64,000 bases of DNA from Rhynchonema sp. JSB1_4 (Eukaryota; Nematoda; Chromadorea; Monhysterida; Xyalidae), in assembly GCA_030248065.1 (NCBI GenBank), contig JASAMV010006942.1, positions 26,447 to 90,446 on the forward strand, given 5' to 3'. Below the pieces are notes generated by a model. It had not been told where the DNA came from, searched no databases, and saw only the letters and a program-made list of their open reading frames with translations. Positions 44,385-55,726 of the stretch are shown in pieces. Numbering within the stretch: the first letter of the stretch is position 1; each line of letters opens with the position of its first letter. A program made the position numbers and the translations under genes.

Positions 44385-47300
44385 CGGAATGGCGTTCATG
44401 TCGACGTCGACCCAGTGATCCCGGTCGGGTCGCGAGTGCTCATGCCAGAAGCCAATGGCGTGCAGCAGCTCGTGCACAATACGCCACTTGGTTTGCGGGT
44501 AGTAAACCCTGCCGACGCATTGGTCACCGAGATCGATCGATTGTCGTCGTTGGTGCACCTTGCGGCCGATGTCCGACACGCAGCTGGAATCGATAATGAA
44601 ACATAAATCAATCGGTGATTTAATTAAGGGCTCAGCCAGATAGATCCGAAACCCCGAAACCTGAAACACATTTTTTTCTATGTCTTTTTCTATGTATTTT
44701 TCATTTCTGTTTTTTTTAAACCCGAAACCCGAAACATGGACAAAGAAATGATTTATGTTTCGGGTTTCGGGTCTGGTGGAGCCCTAATGTCGAGCATACA
44801 TGACATTGGGGGGCGGGTGTGTGGCGCTCGGTATCCGCCATACCTGGCCAGTTAGCGGAGCGGTCAGTACTTAAGAGCGGAGCGGTCGGTGGAGCGAGAT
44901 GTACAACCCTCTTTTCGGTGGAGTGCCAAGTTTTTTTGTGGAGCGCCATGTTTCCCGCGACAATGCAAGGGGGCGCCAAGTTTAGTTAGGCGCGTCAAGT
45001 TTGAGAGTATCGCCGAGAGGAGCTTCAAGTTCGTTAATTGGTGTCAGTGTGTTTCATTGAAGTTATTGTTATTGAAGTTATATTGCCTACAGAGATTCCG
45101 TGTGCTTGCCAAACATGCGTGGAGCCCCAAATTTTACCAAAAAATTGCTGCCGGCAACACGAGAGGTGCCCGACGTGCGTTCGACCACACCAGTGGAGCG
45201 CCAAATTCGCAACTTTGTAACTGGTTCAAAAATTCTCCTTTGGCCATTTTGAACCCGTTCTGGAACCACTTGTTTATACATGCTCGTATTTTCTAACGCA
45301 TGTATTTTTTAATACATGAAAGAGAAACGCATGTATTTTAAAAAAAAAACACGCTCTCCACCTCAGTGCGTAAATTCCTTTTTGACTCCCAAAACATTTG
45401 CGTGTTGAACGACGTTGCTGGTCGCGTAAGCACGCTACAAATTGAGGTCAGCCAGCTGGAACTTCTCATCATCTCTCTCGGCCTAATCTCTTTCTTTTTT
45501 GTTTTCGAAAACCCTGTAACGGGCGCATTTTTGAATCTGGCCAAGCAAGCTTTAGAAAAGTCGTCTTAAAATTTTTTTTAAACCGTGTTTTTTTAAACAA
45601 ACTTTTTTTTGTTTTTTTTGCCCAACCCTGGTGCACACACACCGACAACGCACAGACGGACGGGAAATGATGTTTCAGCTATTGGTCGCACAATGACTTT
45701 ATAAGAATTGGTCAAATTTTTTTCCTGAATCGTAAAGAGGGAAAGTGACGGGCAATGACGTTGCGTTGCGTGATCGCACACAAAGCATGTAGTAAAGAGA
45801 ATGTTTCAGGCCTGCGGTAACGTGGTTGATCTGCTAGATTATTTTCAGCTGAAAATGTTTTGTGAGAATCACAAATAGCACAGTGGTTAAGAGTGACTGA
45901 ACGTGAAAATCAGGATTGATTTGATGAATTCTTATATGGTCATTGTGCGACCAATAGCAACCTTTGTGTGTGTGTGTGTGTGTGTGTGCACATGGAAAGG
46001 CTGCCTTGCGCATGTTGTAGTAAACATTGTGTGAGCTGTGTAGGGTCTTGAAAACTGGGAAGCACAAACACCGGACTTCATAATTAGAGGATTTTTATTT
46101 GTAACTGACAACTTATTTCATTCACCTGAGATGCTTAAAATTGTAAAAAATAATAACAAAAAATGGCCAGGTTTCTGAAACCTTTTATTTTTTATTCAAC
46201 AATGCGGGTGTTTCAATAGCTATTGTGCATTGCGGTTTTCGCCTAAATGTTGGAGGTTGTTGTCACTCCAGTATCAAACTCTCAAACCGCCTATTCATGT
46301 CACAGCAGCGTTTCAATTTTTTTCGGTTTTTTTTCACTGGGGCAAACTTCAACGTGGCCGTGAAACATCAGAACGCAACCAATCGGCTCGACAGATTAGG
46401 GTCGAGTAACACGATGTCCAAACTTCGTTAAAATGTACTACCCCCAAGATGATCAAGCGCGGTCGAAGGGTTGTTAAGGTCGATTTATACTTCTGACTCC
46501 TGGGCAGTAGCAGTCAAAAATTTGAGGAAGTCAAGGGCAGGCAGAGTCATCGGCAGTCAGTGACTGCTTCTGGTGATTGCCTGCTTATGACTGCCGACTG
46601 ACTGCCGACTGCCGGTGACTGTCTGTGATGGGTGGCAGTCAAACGAATTGAAAGAGAAATTGGGGCAGTCAAAGTTCGGTGCTGGCTTGCAGTGACCGTG
46701 ATTGCGTCTAAACTAGACGCCTTTTTACCGTTTTTTTGCAATTTTTTTGTGTTTAATAGTGTGCATTGTGCTTATGTCGCATGTTTTTAGGTCGACATGT
46801 CACTTGAGCTTGAAACCCTGGTGCTGATTTTGCAAAAGTTACGTCAAAGCAGAAAGAGGTGCCAAGAAAATGCACAACAGCAACGAAAAAAAACGGAGGT
46901 GGGCGATTCGACCACTACATGGCAACCGGAATCGAGATTCTGATTATCAACGCGATTGTGGTTCTTCACAATTGGCTCATGTCACTCGATCGTCATCTGC
47001 AGGCTGCCGAACGGTCCAGTTCAAAAAAATTGAAAACTGGGCGCATGATTTGCTGAACTCAACCAGCCGGCCGAGCCGGCCCGGCCCGGTTGGCAAAAAA
47101 TCGGTCCGGCCCACCCAGTGGTGTAGCTATTGGTCGCACAATGACTTTATAAGAATTGGTCAATTTTTTTTCCTGAATCGCAAAGCAGGCTAGTGACGGG
47201 GCAATGACGTTGCGTTGCGCGATCACACACAAAACACGTCGTAAAGAGAATGTTTCAGACCTGCGGTAACGTGGTTGATCTGCTAGATTATTTTCAGCTG

Positions 47301-50300
47301 AAAATGTTTTGTGAGAATCATAAATAGCACAGTAGTTAAGAGTGACTGAACGTGAAAATCAGGATTGATTTTGATGAATTCTTATATGGTCATTGTGCGA
47401 CCAATACCCAGGCGGGGCGGCAACCTACTGTACCACCAAAAATGTGGGGCGGCAACCTACCTACTGTACGGCCGAGCTAGGGGGGGGGGGGAGAAATTTT
47501 TTTAGGTCGAAATTTTGATGGAAATGTGCTCTAAAACGCTAATTTCGCGCGTAGCGCGCGATTTCTCGCCTATTTGGAGTGAAAAATACCGATTTTATGC
47601 CATTTTGAGCCAAAAATAGCAACTTACTGTACCAGCCGCCGGGCGGCGACCTACCTACTGTACCAGGATGGAGCGTCAACCTACCTACCTACTGTACCTG
47701 GGGGTGGGGGGGCCCCCCCCCCCCCCCCCCCCCTGCTACACCATTGGGTCCACCCCGTTTTAGCTTGAGGTCGGCCCGTCCCAGCTAGGCATGGGGGCAA
47801 TACCCAATACCCAATTCACTGACCCCATTTTGGGTGGGGGCTCTATTAATAAATAATATAGTAATATTAAAATATATTTACTAAAAAACCGTTTTTGTCG
47901 ATGTTTTTCCGAGCCAAATTTGGGCACGGGTCAAAATAGTGTATATTTGGCATATTATGCGCTAAAAATGCTGTATGAAAAGTCATCATGTTAAGAAAGT
48001 GCGAACAAAAGCCATAAAAGTGCTGGAAAACACTTGAGAAAGTACGTTTCTGCAATAAAAATAGGTTGTTTCCCACAATTTTGACACTTTTTGAGAAAAG
48101 TTCAAAATCCGCCGTGCAAAAAAACGGTTTTCTTCCGTTTTTTTTCCAGGAAAAAACCGTTGTTTTCCACCTGCTGCAACTACCGTAAAAACCTAAATAC
48201 AGCCCCCCCCCCGGAATAGAGCCCCCCGTAATACAGCCCCCCAAAAAGGGGTCAGTGAATTAATAGCCCCCCCAGAATAGAGCCCCCCTAAGTAACATCC
48301 CCTATACAGTAGTGTATTAAGGCTTGATAGTGGTGCACAGGTACATTTATGCACGTTTGTTGTTCGTTCAGAGCACATAATACGCCTCTTATTGACGAAT
48401 AGACACGAATAAATGCGATCACAAGCAAACAACATCCTTTCAAACCCCTTTTGGGGGTTTATTTGGGGTATTTCTGGGAACAATTTTTCAGATTCGGGTC
48501 AGTGAATTAATAGAGGCCCCCGGAATAGAGCCCTCCGTAATAGAGCCCCCCAAAATGGGGTCAGTGAATTAATAGAGCCCCTTCTATTTAGGTTTTTACG
48601 GTATAGGATTGGGTCTTCGCCACATATTGGGTGCCACCCAATACCCCTATTTTGCCCTAATTTTTCAAAAAGTTTGGAATTTTTTAGTATTTTTTGTGTT
48701 GTGTCGGTATTGGGTATTGGGTGTGGTCCTGGTATTGGATTTTGGGTTGGGTCCGATTTGAGGTATTGGTTATTAGGGGTGGCCCCTGGTATTGGGTATT
48801 GGGTATTGGATTGGGTCAAAAAATCGGTATTGCCCTATACTTGCGTATTTTTCCGCAAAATTTTGATTTTGATTTTGATTTTTTTCAAAAAATTTTGATC
48901 GATAAACAACAACAACGTTGGGGCTTCATCGGACAGCAAAGGCCACAAATCCGTCACAAATGTAGGTTGGCTAAAAATATGACGGAAGCGAAAATTTGCT
49001 AAAATTATGAATTTTGTGTAAAACTCATTTATTGCTCGTACCTCCAAGGATGCAGCTGGACCAACCTAGATTTGCACATAATTAACAACAGTTATACTCT
49101 GACAATTCTTTTGGGAGAAACTTTTCAAACGCGTTGCCTGATCCGTAAAGCGCATGATGCGTGCACTGGATATAGCGGTCACGTGACTTTCGTGTAGCCA
49201 GTGCACGCATAATGAGCTTTACGGATCAAGCAACGCGGTTGAAAAGTTTCTCCCAAAAGAATTGCTAAAGTATATATTTTTACTATCTAGCGTGCCATAT
49301 ATCACCTCGGTACATTGTTACTAAAATAGGAAAATATGAGATAGAAGTGTGCTTGGGATCCACAGAAAAGGGCAAAAAAGTTGAGGTTCACCACAGTTGA
49401 GCGAGCTTTTGTCGAAACTTACCAGCGGTGGAAAATTAGTCATTGATCGCCTGAATAGCATGATATACGGGCTTTCTTGCCTACTTTATATAAAAGCTCT
49501 GTGTGCTTTCTATGTGACCGGAAAATACAACGGAAAATTTTTTTTCGAAAATTTCCGTGGTTTTGGCAAAATAGCGCGAGCTGTGGTAGTGCCAAAAAAG
49601 TGAATATGGTTCTAAATTAGACCCAAGGCGTTTATGAAAACGTTGTGCACAAACTGCACACAAAGAATATGCGAAACAGATTGATATTTTAATTTTAAGG
49701 TGCTGAGGTAGGGTCAAAATTTTTACATTTTAGCCCTCCTGGCTCAGACAGGGAGCTGATATGGGGAAAAATTTTCTTGGCCGTGAGTGTTTTGGACCAA
49801 GCCCACTTACGGTGCCAAGTCTCATTGAGATTGGTTTCGGTCGCATATATATGGCGGAGACCCTTTAAACACTCATCGATCAACCAAAGACAAACCCGAG
49901 CTGGTCGGTAATGTTGAACACGACGCAGTTCGTATCGCTGCCCGCACACGGCCGAAATCGGAAACAGGTCGTCGTCGTGATCTCGCCCATCGCCTCCGTG
50001 ATCAAGCCTTTCACGTACACAGGGTCCGTTCGACTGCAAATCGGTTATGTGCAGTGGTCGCACAATGACTATATGAGAATCCATTCAAAATTTTTCCTGA
50101 ATTGGAAAGCCAGAAAATTCAAATTGACATTGCGCGGCATCGTGTAAATCTCACATGAAGTACGCAGTAAGCGAAATGTTTCAGAAATTAAAAACGTGTT
50201 TGACTGGCTGGTTTATTTTCATACGGAAATGTTTCGTAAGAAATACAAATAGCCTAGTGGCTAGGCGTGGCTCATCTTTGGAATCCTGAATATCAAGGTG

Positions 50301-53150
50301 GTTTTGGATGGATTCTCATATGGTCATTGTGCGGCCAATAGCAGCGACTAGCTGTGTTATGTTATGATATTGTAAATTTCCAAATTCGCTGCCGCACAAT
50401 AAAAATATGTACACCCCATAGTTAACGTCACGTTCTGAACCCTAACGCTAACCACGCGCAGTTCTGAAACGTTGCGCCCACAGCTGCCTGGCTGACTGGT
50501 AATCTGCACGTGCGTCTGCTGCCCGAATGTTTCAAAAGTTGACTTTCGAGTTTAGAGCGAGACATCAACTATGGGGCGTATTTCACTGTGTGGCAGCGAA
50601 TTTGGAAATTTACTATACATATGAGAACAGATTGAGACTCGCCGGAGTTCATTTCACCGAAAGAGCTCGGGACAAAGGTAGCAAGCAGCGCATGTTGATA
50701 TGAACCGTTGGCAAGCATTCTCACAACCTATGTCACGCACAAATTTTCAGCTCCTTGGAGATTTGCTATTTCTTGGTAGAGGGACTTCTCGTTCCAGAAA
50801 AAAAGCGAATTTTTCCGCACCTTGGAACGACCGGTGCAGAAACTGCAAGTGGGGACCATCAACGTATGTACGAAGGCGATTCGGTTATTCTAGCAGGATC
50901 TGAACGAGACGTGGACTCGGCACGACTATTTTATTTATCAGTATTTGTCGGTAGTATAAATATCACGCGGGCGTGGTGGCGACTAACTGCGTAGATTGTC
51001 GCAGAATACTCGCATGCGACCACGTATGTACTGTGCATGCAAAGCCTGCAGGAGGGGCAGGCTGCTATCGTTTGTATTGAGCCTGCGCCTGCACTGGGTC
51101 TCTACGTAAGTATTGGATCTATACTCCTTTCGAATGGAGTTCAGCATTATTCTCACAAGACTACAATAACCCCCAGCACCTGTGCATGACCTCCAGCTCA
51201 TTACGGGGTTTCTGCACCGGTCGTTCCAAGTTGCGAAAAGATTCACTTTTTTCTGGAACGAAAAGTACCTCTGCCGAAAGATAGCTAATCTCCAAGGAGC
51301 TTAATACGTGACTAAGGGTGATATTGTCGAAACGGTGTTAAGGTCAGTTGGGTGTATAGGTCGGTGGAAAGCTCGGTGTACGAAACTTCAGTGTAAGCTC
51401 GGCGTAAGCTTGAAACATTGCACGCTCTGAGAAAGCAGCAGACGCGCGTTTCTAAACGAAAGGTCAAATTTGACAGAATGTTGTGCAAGTGTTAATCGTT
51501 TGTTTGCAATCTGGTTTATTTAAGCTGGTTGCACAAACGTTTTTAAACTACTGTATCTATACCACTAAAACAGGAAGACGTAGGTCTGTATGCGTGTCTG
51601 TGGCCCCCTCCCTCGGAGGTGAGGACGGGATCAATTTTCACGGGTAGTTTCGGGTATGCTAACGGGTCTTCGGGGAGGGGGGCACGGCACGGGCGCGGCG
51701 CTGTAGCCGGGCCGTAGGCAAGGGTCCCGTCTAGTACGTATGAATTCCGTAACCTTTCATGGAGCCGTTTTGATATCGCGCTGCGATCAGGTAGTGACGT
51801 CAAAAATTTTTGGCATCGCCGTCAATTAATGTTCAATTTCTCAACAGCCTTGCTGCGAAGTGTTAACCTACAAATATTCCCTTAAAACGTTTGTGCAACC
51901 AGCTTAAATAAACCAGATTGCAAACAAGCGATTTACACTTGCACAGCAGACTGTCAAAGTAGATCTTTCGTTTTGAAACGCGCGTCCGCTGCTTGCTCAG
52001 CGTGCAATGTTTCAAGCTTACGCCGAACTTACACTGAACTTTTTCATATCGAGCTTTCCACCGACCTTTACACCCAACTGACCTTTAAGGCCTAACTATA
52101 CTTCGTTCTCTCAGATAACAAAGAACAAATTCTCGCGCGCTGATTGGCTGTTGAACATACGTGGACCAATCAGCGCGCGAGAATGTGTTCTCTGTTCTCT
52201 GAGAGAACGAAGTATAGTTGGGCCTTTACACCGTTTCGGAAATATCACCCACAGGCTGTCAGAATGCTTTCGAACGGTATGTAGCAATATGCCCAGCTAC
52301 CCTTCCAACGGTTATGTGGTCCCGAACTTTTTAAAGTCCTGCTCCCCCGAACACCCTAGAATACAGCCCAATTGCCTAGTATAGTCTGTTGATTATATTT
52401 CGACATAGTGTATATTCAGCGATGTTTGGAGCGGGCTGGGTCGACGCCATTCTAATTAAATGTTTCAGACATATTACACTATGTCGAAATATAATCAACA
52501 GACTACACTGTCAAATCAGCCCACCAGCGACTGGATTGGTCGAAGAATGTCAAAATGCTCATCTGAAAAGTCGCCGATACCAGGTTGTATGTGCTAAATT
52601 GCTTCGCAGATGGCTCTATGTGAAAACGTTTTCACTCAAAGCTCTGATTGGCCTTTTTTTGTCGCCCATTTTCGTCAAATGTTCACAAAGACCCCGCGGG
52701 GCTTTAAATCGAAAACTCCAGTATTTCATAAAGAAGTTCATTCATAGGGCGAGTTCGCAAGTGTACATTTCACGATCCTGTGCAAAGATATGGTTTTCCC
52801 CATGAGGGATTCAAACCAAGGTTTTCCGCCTATCCGGGGCCTTGCTCTGACCAGCTGAGCTATTGGAGTGCCTATCCGTGGACTTTATACTTGCGTTCCA
52901 GTTTTCATCACAACATCGTCCGCCGCCGCAAAGCAAAGCACCAATTTGATAAACATTCAAACATACGCGCGTTCAAAGTTGTACTCGAAGGGCATGACGG
53001 CGTCGGGCCAACGCGTGGACACATTCCGCGGTGCACCGGCGCCGCGTCCCGACGTGACGACCGCGTCCGCCGGCGGGGTGTCGTTGACGACGCCCAACAG
53101 CTGTTGTGTCAACGACTCTGCGCTCGGTGCCGACGACTCGTTGCGGAACT
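44385..53150 (-). CDS. Astacin-family (M12A) metalloprotease, gene copy B, partial
   Basis: Minus-strand exons in order: 53150-52967, 50033-49896 and 44583-44385, with the same lengths (184, 138, 199 nt), borders and phases as copy A. The propeptide end, RWPDAVMPFEYNFERA, TTTTCFRF, GCVSDIGR and HELLHAIGFWHEHSRPDRD are all intact. Differences from A are a few substitutions (for example the N in GVVNDTPP where A has K). Intron 2 is 5.3 kb, half that of A, because it lacks the 33.2-40.9-kb insertions. Like A, it has no recognisable exon for the Met-turn beyond exon C. It runs tail to tail with A and head to head with C. Confidence 0.8.
45298..46480 (-). repeat. Inverted copy of 32041-33205
   Basis: Mirrors, in order, family L/hAT sequence (hAT end CCCAACCCTG at 45630), a MITE-A (45682-45954), a TG microsatellite (45967-45991) and a family X arm. 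It is the intron-2 portion shared by astacin copies A and B. Confidence 0.9.
45682..45954. mobile_element. MITE-A
   Basis: Standard ends with TA flanks (45680-45681, 45955-45956). AATGTTTC at 45800-45807. The paralogue of the 32490-32763 copy, moved with the segment rather than transposed. Confidence 0.9.
46481..47129 (+). other. Sequence private to copy B intron 2, with a possible ORF fragment
   Basis: Starts GGTCGATTTATACTTCTGAC directly after TTAA, as a transposon end might. 46500-46690 is dense in GGCAGTCA/TGACTGCC words. 46797-46950 opens a frame MSLELETLVLILQKLRQSRK, and overlapping frames follow to 47056. I cannot assign a family. It may be a remnant of a transposon-encoded protein. 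Confidence 0.4.
47130..47404. mobile_element. MITE-A
   Basis: Standard ends and TA flanks. AATGTTTC at 47249-47256. Confidence 0.9.
47405..48180. repeat. CCTACCTACTGTACC repeats and a long poly-C run
   Basis: Copies of CAACCTACCTACTGTACC occur around 47425, 47455, 47640 and 47680, with G runs at 47490 and a run of about 27 C at 47707-47735. The remainder (47750-48180) includes CAATACCCAATACCCA and AT-rich sequence. No gene. Confidence 0.7.
48181..48604. mobile_element. Fold-back with CCGTAAAAACCTAAATA ends
   Basis: The left end ACCGTAAAAACCTAAATAC and the right end ATTTAGGTTTTTACGGT are inverted, followed inward by tandem GGCTCTATTCCGGGGG / GGGGTCAGTGAATTAATAG units. The 3' part reappears inverted at 63930-64000, where the window ends. 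Confidence 0.75.
48690..48835 (+). repeat. Degenerate TTGGGTATTGGG repeats
   Basis: Repeated GGGTATTGGGTGTGG and GGTATTGGGTATTGGG words, inverted at 63700-63830 and 47790-47815. G-rich on the + strand. Confidence 0.75.
49087..49276. repeat. Fold-back (TTTTGGGAGAAACTTTTC arms)
   Basis: Arms TTCTTTTGGGAGAAACTTTT ... CGTTGCCTGATCCGTAAAGC mirror around the loop GGATATAGCGGTCACGTGAC. The P2 mirror copy is at 63250-63438. This fold-back lacks GAAACATT. Confidence 0.85.
50054..50338. mobile_element. MITE-A subfamily 2 next to exon B of copy B
   Basis: Orthologous to 30627-30910, with AATGTTTC at 50175-50182. The end nearest exon B has decayed (GCAGTGGTCGCAC). Confidence 0.85.
50411..50580. repeat. 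Fold-back family S, copy 3
   Basis: Arms CCCCATAGTTAACGTC ... and ... CATCAACTATGGGG. AATGTTTC at 50526-50533. Counterpart of 30389-30551. Confidence 0.85.
50755..51010 (+). repeat. Family H dispersed repeat, copy 3
   Basis: Open frame RMYEGDSVILAGSERDVD ... SVFVGSINITRAWWRLTA ending at 50994, the most intact of the four copies. The upstream part of the frame is joined to GGAACGACCGGTGCAGAAAC repeat sequence. Confidence 0.6.
51316..52250. mobile_element. Element T with two nested insertions
   Basis: Ends GGGTGATATTGTCGAAACGG and CCGTTTCGGAAATATCACCC. Inside, 51541-51890 is a GC-rich insert starting TCTATACCACTAAAACAGG (Helentron-like look). 52089-52226 is a fold-back with GGCCTAACTATACTTCGTTC arms. 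GAAACATT at 51412 and AATGTTTC at 52006. The mirror copy is at 60257-61200. Confidence 0.75.
51543..51803 (-). other. Conserved GC-rich frame within element T insert
   Basis: The frame MTSLPDRSAISKRLHERLRN ... is open in both palindrome copies (60712-60972 on +), with P-rich sequence and only two or three differences. Conservation is fully explained by recent duplication, and I recognise no domain. Confidence 0.3.
52380..52505. repeat. Fold-back family R, short copy
   Basis: TATAGTCTGTTGATTATATT arms around a short loop. AATGTTTC at 52459-52466 near the centre. The mirror copy at 59996-60124 has GCAACATTTAATG in place of the motif. Confidence 0.85.
52795..52870 (-). pseudogene. tRNA-like sequence next to exon A (copy B)
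   Basis: Minus-strand counterpart of 29945-30020, with A box GCTCAGCTGGTCAGAGC. The B box is GGTTTGAATCC. Same defects in the anticodon region. Confidence 0.6.
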
Positions 53151-53692
53151 CTGACAAACGCAATCGATATAATGATTACTGGTTGGCCACTGCGCTCAGT
53201 GCAACATTGACACCTCTGTGTGTGCCGGCCAGGGTCGGATTAAAAAAAGTAAAAATTTTTCGTAAAAAAATTTTTTTTAAAAAGTTGGCCACTTTTTTTA
53301 TTTTAAAATTTTAAAAGGTAAGTCCACTTTTTTATTATTTTTTCACGTTTTTTTTTCGTTATTTTCTGAATTTTTTAAGGTAAAAAGGCATATTTTCAAG
53401 TGTTTTATTGCCCATGATTCTCAAAAAAATGCCTGCCCGCAAAAAATTAATATTTCAGTTTGAAATGGTGTTATGAAAGATCTTTTAGCAACATTAACAA
53501 ACTTAAAACGTAACAAACTTTAACATCAGGAATTTTCTTTTGGCCACACTATATAACGAGCACACGCTATGCTGCACACGCATTAATACCGCTGCATATC
53601 AATACCAATGATTCGAACGAACCCGACCGCCATTTATCACAAAGGGAAGAAAGCGAGGTCTTTAGCGAAGCTGAAGGAACTTTTCAGCCACG

Positions 53693-53992
53693 CTATGAGT
53701 AATGCAGTTGTGCCACATGGTAAAACACTTTAAAATGTACGTAAATGACCCCAACATGCTTATGCTGCACACGCACAGCACATGGCCGGCACACGTACAA
53801 CAGTGCATCACTTTCAGCCTGTTTCCCTGTCTCCGTGTGACCGGTTTCAAGTTTTGTGGTCAGAGTGTAAATGAGTGCGAAGGTGAAAATCACAAAAATG
53901 CCCATAAGTGCGGAAATGAGCCGAACTGGACCGAAAAAATTGGTGAGCGTAAGTAACTCACCAAGTGCCATAACTTCACGCCTAAAACTCAA
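53693..53992 (-). other. Conserved hydrophobic frame upstream of astacin copy B
   Basis: Open frame with MALGELLTLTNFFGPVRLIS and LMGIFVIFTFALIYTL, also open in the mirror copy 58497-58799 (+). It lies about 0.5-0.8 kb upstream of exon A in both genes and on the same strand, so it could encode a 5' signal-anchor exon. However, ATGGCACTTG is followed by GTGAGT, which would end an exon just after the ATG, and copy A lacks the region. Weak. Confidence 0.3.
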
Positions 53993-54054
53993 AATCGCTT
54001 ATTTTGCCTCAAACTCGTATGTCAGGTGGTCGATTTTCTCTGGCAAACCGTCTT

Positions 54055-54474
54055 AAATAAAAAATGTTTTTTTTAAAACGCCCAGATGACCAAAATATGC
54101 CCCCAAAAAATTGGAAAACGCTCATGTTGGGAAGAAAAAGTGGTTAAATGAAGTAATTCTATGTGTTCTGAGGCAAAATAAACGGGTTTCAACCCTTTTC
54201 TAGTGAGTTGTTAAGATCCCATATCAGACCCGCATCATGGGACCAACTTTGGCCTGGGTCATCATTGAAAGTCAAACCCCGTATACTGACGTGTCTCGAC
54301 AAAGTAAAAATTGGTCGAAAATTTTTTGAAAAAAATGGGACAAAAATTTTTTTCCTTGATAATTAGGGTACGTTCCCTGAAAAATCTAATAAAAAAACTA
54401 AAGACGACCCAGGCGTTTTTTTTTAAAAACGTCGTTTTTTTAAGAAAAAACGACGTCGTTTTTTTGCCCAACCC
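54055..54474. mobile_element. hAT-like MITE, 5'-truncated
   Basis: Ends ... TTTTTTTGCCCAACCCTG and matches the interior of 17324-17785 in reverse, but the other end is cut off near 54055. The mirror copy is 58009-58435. Confidence 0.85.
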
Positions 54475-55059
54475 TGGTCGTGGTTAAAATAGAGCCCAGG
54501 CGTTTATAAAATATTTGTTTTGCTAAGACCAAACTGCTCACCAATTGCTAATATAGAGCTAATATAAATTTTAGCTGATGAGCTGTATATTTAGCGATAG
54601 AGGGGGTGCATAAATTTTGACCAGCATAAAATCTATTCCCCTGCACCAAATAAATTAACAACTGGACGAAATTGGTGGGCAACGCTATGACAAAACTCAG
54701 CTCAACCAAGATTTGCCTATGCCCAAGCTCAGTCCATGAAAAAGACATGGCCTTCAAAGACAATACGGGGCACAGAGCCACTATATTGTGCGACGGTTTA
54801 GTCCCGGAGAACAGGTTCAGGCCCGGCCATTCAGGCCCAGCGTGACCCATTTTTAGGTTTGGCTTAGGCTCCATCCGGGCCTGAATGGCCGGGCCTGAAC
54901 CTGTGCCCCGGCTCTGAACGGGTCGCACAATACATTGTTGAGGCACATTATGGTGGGCGATGACCTGATGCCGTAACTTACTTAGCCCCCGTAAGGCCCA
55001 AGCCCGCTGCCGTGCCAACCCGACTCCGATATACATGTTGTTCATGACCGTTGTGAGAG

Positions 55060-55355
55060 TTATGACAGGCGTTACCACATAAACAGCAATTTATTTGCAA
55101 CGTTTCGCCAGCTTCAAGCGGGCTTCTTCAGGCAATACAACAAACACTGAAAAAGAGAAACGCAACTTGAAAGTTCAAAGGATTGTTGAAAATTACCAAA
55201 CACAAGTTACTGAAAACAAGAAGGCACGCACAGCAAAGCAAGCAAGCGAACAAAAAAATGACCAAAAATATTTTTGTTGTATTGCCTGAAGAAGCCCGCT
55301 TGAAGCTGGCGAAACGTTGCAAGTAAATTGTTGTTTATGTGGTAACGCGTGTCAT
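55060..55355. repeat. Inverted-repeat family Q, copy 2
   Basis: Same structure as 16806-17089. The + strand core CTGAAGA (55286-55292) ... GAAA (55311-55314) is intact, and the opposite-strand core lies at 55098-55135. Confidence 0.8.
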
Positions 55356-55438
55356 AACTCTCACGACGGTCATGTATCAAATCGACCACAACCACAGAGA
55401 GAACATCGCGCACTTCAAACATTTGTATATGGGTCGCA

Positions 55439-55700
55439 CAATGACTATAAGAATTCATCAAATCAATCCTGATTTTCACGTTCAGTCACTCTTAACCACT
55501 GTGCTATTTGTTATTCTCACAAAACATTTTCATCTGAAGATAATCCAGCATATCAACCACGTTGGCGCAGTCTGAAACATTCTCTTTACTACATGCTTTG
55601 TGTGCGATCACGCAACGCAACGTCATTGCCCCATCACTTTCCCTATTTACGATTCTTGAAAAAATTTTGACCAATTCTTTTAAAGTAATTGTGCGACCAA
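55439..55700. mobile_element. MITE-A (left arm of P2)
   Basis: Ends GGGTCGCACAATGAC and TAATTGTGCGACCAA. GAAACATT at 55574-55581. Same Q/MITE-A pairing as at 16.4-17.1 kb. Confidence 0.85.
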
Positions 55701-55726
55701 TACATGTTGTTGTATATAATAATGAG

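Larger units (their letters stand above)
41014..45296. repeat. Palindrome P1 joining astacin copies A and B
   Basis: The left arm 41014-43140 and the right arm 43500-45296 are near-identical inverted copies containing exon C (41742-41940; 44385-44583), GGAGCGCCAAGTT arrays, a Harbinger-like MITE and half of a hAT-ended element. The arms differ by substitutions and by one extra transposon in the left arm (42179-42493). The spacer 43141-43499 is K sequence plus an A/C-rich tract. Confidence 0.95.

Noticed and set aside
54548..55078. 176-codon minus-strand frame
   Set aside because: It crosses several repeat boundaries (GGCCCGGCCATTCAGG hairpin, family Q edge), is not open in the mirror arm, and has no motif.
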